Source: Chroococcidiopsidaceae cyanobacterium CP_BM_RX_35 (GTDB taxonomy: Bacteria; Cyanobacteriota; Cyanobacteriia; Cyanobacteriales; Chroococcidiopsidaceae). Taken from it: a stretch of 6,485 nt of DNA. The DNA lies in assembly GCA_019242465.1 (NCBI GenBank), contig JAFAVL010000108.1, forward strand, positions 1-6,485, in the 5' to 3' direction. A program made the position numbers and the translations under genes. Below are positions 6,093-6,485 of this stretch, piece after piece. The first letter of the stretch is position 1, and every line of letters begins with the position of its first letter. The notes under the pieces were generated by a model that worked only from the letters and a program-made list of their open reading frames with translations, was not told the origin of the DNA and did no database searches.

Positions 6093-6251
6093 CTAAGGTG
6101 CAGCTGCTGCACCCTCATCTTCTTCACTCTTAGGCGGTCTTTGTTGAAACCTTCTCTGAAAACGACCTGTCGTGGTCCGTTTACGAAACTTCCGGGCGTA
6201 TGCCTGGTTCCGTAGCGCCTTTTCTTTTTTTGGATTACGGCGCTTAGCCAT
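6093..6251 (-). CDS. Small highly basic protein, conserved-looking, function unknown
   Basis: This reading frame of 52 residues lies on the minus strand, with ATG at 6249-6251 and TAG at 6093-6095. It is preceded by GAGGTG (6255-6260) 3 bases upstream, a good ribosome binding site. The first 38 residues are extremely basic (MAKRRNPKKEKALRN, then YARKFRKRTTTGRFQRR). The last 12 are acidic and then alanine-rich (KSEEDEGAAAAP). There is no membrane segment, signal peptide or cysteine. The composition suggests RNA, DNA or ribosome binding, which is inference only. I recall short proteins beginning MAKRRN.KKEKA in other cyanobacteria, which supports a real gene, but cannot check this. It converges on argH with a 7-base gap, and its last codons contain a perfect hairpin. 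A promoter lies about 120 bases upstream. Confidence 0.75.
   Translation of the reverse strand: MAKRRNPKKEKALRNQAYARKFRKRTTTGRFQRRFQQRPPKSEEDEGAAAAP
6097..6113 (+). terminator. Hairpin after argH, inside the 3' end of the facing gene
   Basis: GGTGCAG (6097-6103) and CTGCACC (6107-6113) form a perfect 7-bp, GC-rich stem with a 3-base loop, 11 bases after the argH stop codon. On the plus strand it is followed by the pyrimidine-rich CTCATCTTCTTCACTCTT rather than a pure T-run, so it could act as an imperfect argH terminator. On the minus strand it encodes the alanine run of the small basic protein and is followed by no T-run. The pairing may therefore be partly a by-product of GCA/GCT alanine codons. 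Confidence 0.35.
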
Positions 6252-6377
6252 ATTCACCTCATTGATAAACAACCAAATCCCTGTCCTTAGACCTCCCAGA
6301 CGTCATTTGAGCTACCGATGTTGCTTGTATGCTGCTAGAATAGCGCGAGCACTTTACGTACTGGTCCAGAGTCATGA

Positions 6378-6407
6378 ATCATAACGCGATTTCCTTGCCG
6401 ATGTCAA
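6378..6407 (-). promoter_or_regulatory. Strong sigma-70 type promoter for the small basic gene
   Basis: On the minus strand, a perfect -35 TTGACA (6402-6407) is followed after 18 bases by TATGAT (6378-6383, 5 of 6). The alternative -10 TTATGA gives a 17-base spacer. Transcription would start near 6371, giving an untranslated leader of about 120 bases before the ATG at 6251. I see no gene, tRNA or clear riboswitch in the leader, only short weak stems. Confidence 0.6.
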
Positions 6408-6410
6408 TCC

Positions 6411-6433
6411 AAGTCGCAAGTCGCAAGTTGCAA
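6411..6433. repeat. Short tandem heptamer repeat, three copies
   Basis: GTCGCAA occurs at 6413-6419 and 6420-6426, with GTTGCAA at 6427-6433, preceded by a partial unit AA. Tandem heptamers of this kind (short tandemly repeated repetitive sequences) are well known in filamentous cyanobacteria. The array ends 3 bases from the -35 box of the minus-strand promoter. Confidence 0.7.
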
Positions 6434-6485
6434 TTGAACCCTTCAACGAACGGCTAAAATGTCAAATCGTTCTCTTTAAGAAAAC

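Noticed and set aside
6252..6371. A tRNA or known riboswitch in the minus-strand leader
   Set aside because: No cloverleaf, T-loop GTTCRA motif or recognisable riboswitch core was found on either strand.
5955..6384. Plus-strand frames 5955-6215 and 6172-6384
   Set aside because: They overlap the argH 3' end and the small basic gene on the opposite strand, which explains the openness, and they show no family resemblance.
6374..6457. 27-codon plus-strand frame beginning ATG at 6374
   Set aside because: It has no ribosome binding site and runs across the minus-strand promoter and heptamer repeats.
6434..6460. Plus-strand promoter TTGAAC / TAAAAT near the right edge
   Set aside because: The spacer is only 15 bases and no gene follows within the window.
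1..6485. CRISPR array, insertion sequence, defence or biosynthetic island
   Set aside because: No regularly spaced repeats, transposase motifs, terminal inverted repeats or defence-type protein families were seen. The gene content is ordinary cyanobacterial housekeeping.

Overview
The window looks like a piece of a cyanobacterial chromosome. Three things support this. The gene order nusB - ftsY - GAF/SpoIIE-type phosphatase - small membrane protein - argH is one I recall from cyanobacteria. The proteins have a cyanobacterial character, for example the FtsY N-terminus MVFNWF and the long NusB. There are also four copies of the HIP1 octamer GCGATCGC, far above chance for 6.5 kb. I cannot name the genus. 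A short tandem heptamer array at the right end would fit a filamentous or large-genome cyanobacterium.

Layout, left to right. Positions 1-170 hold part of a reading frame on the minus strand that runs off the left edge: a charged helix followed by a hydrophobic segment, possibly a remnant of a larger membrane protein. Positions 138-310 are a divergent intergenic region with a 15-base palindrome. On the plus strand come nusB (311-940), ftsY (1027-2676), a serine phosphatase (2819-4198), an 83-residue membrane microprotein (4306-4557) and argH (4667-6085). On the minus strand, facing argH with only 7 bases between the two stop codons, is a small basic protein of 52 residues (6093-6251). It is preceded by a good sigma-70 type promoter about 120 bases upstream. 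Three heptamer repeats end 3 bases from the -35 box of that promoter.

Functionally this is a mostly housekeeping cluster: transcription antitermination (NusB), membrane protein targeting (FtsY), partner-switching or stress signalling (phosphatase), and the last step of arginine synthesis (ArgH). The genes are spaced 86 to 142 bases apart rather than overlapping. argH and the microprotein each have their own promoter candidate, so the cluster may be conserved synteny rather than one tight operon.

I do not see a new multi-gene system. The parts most worth following up are non-coding or small: the structured 2676-2818 interval, the basic microprotein with its repeat-flanked promoter, the conserved-looking membrane microprotein, and an inverted pair of 15-base repeats placed just after nusB and just after the phosphatase gene.
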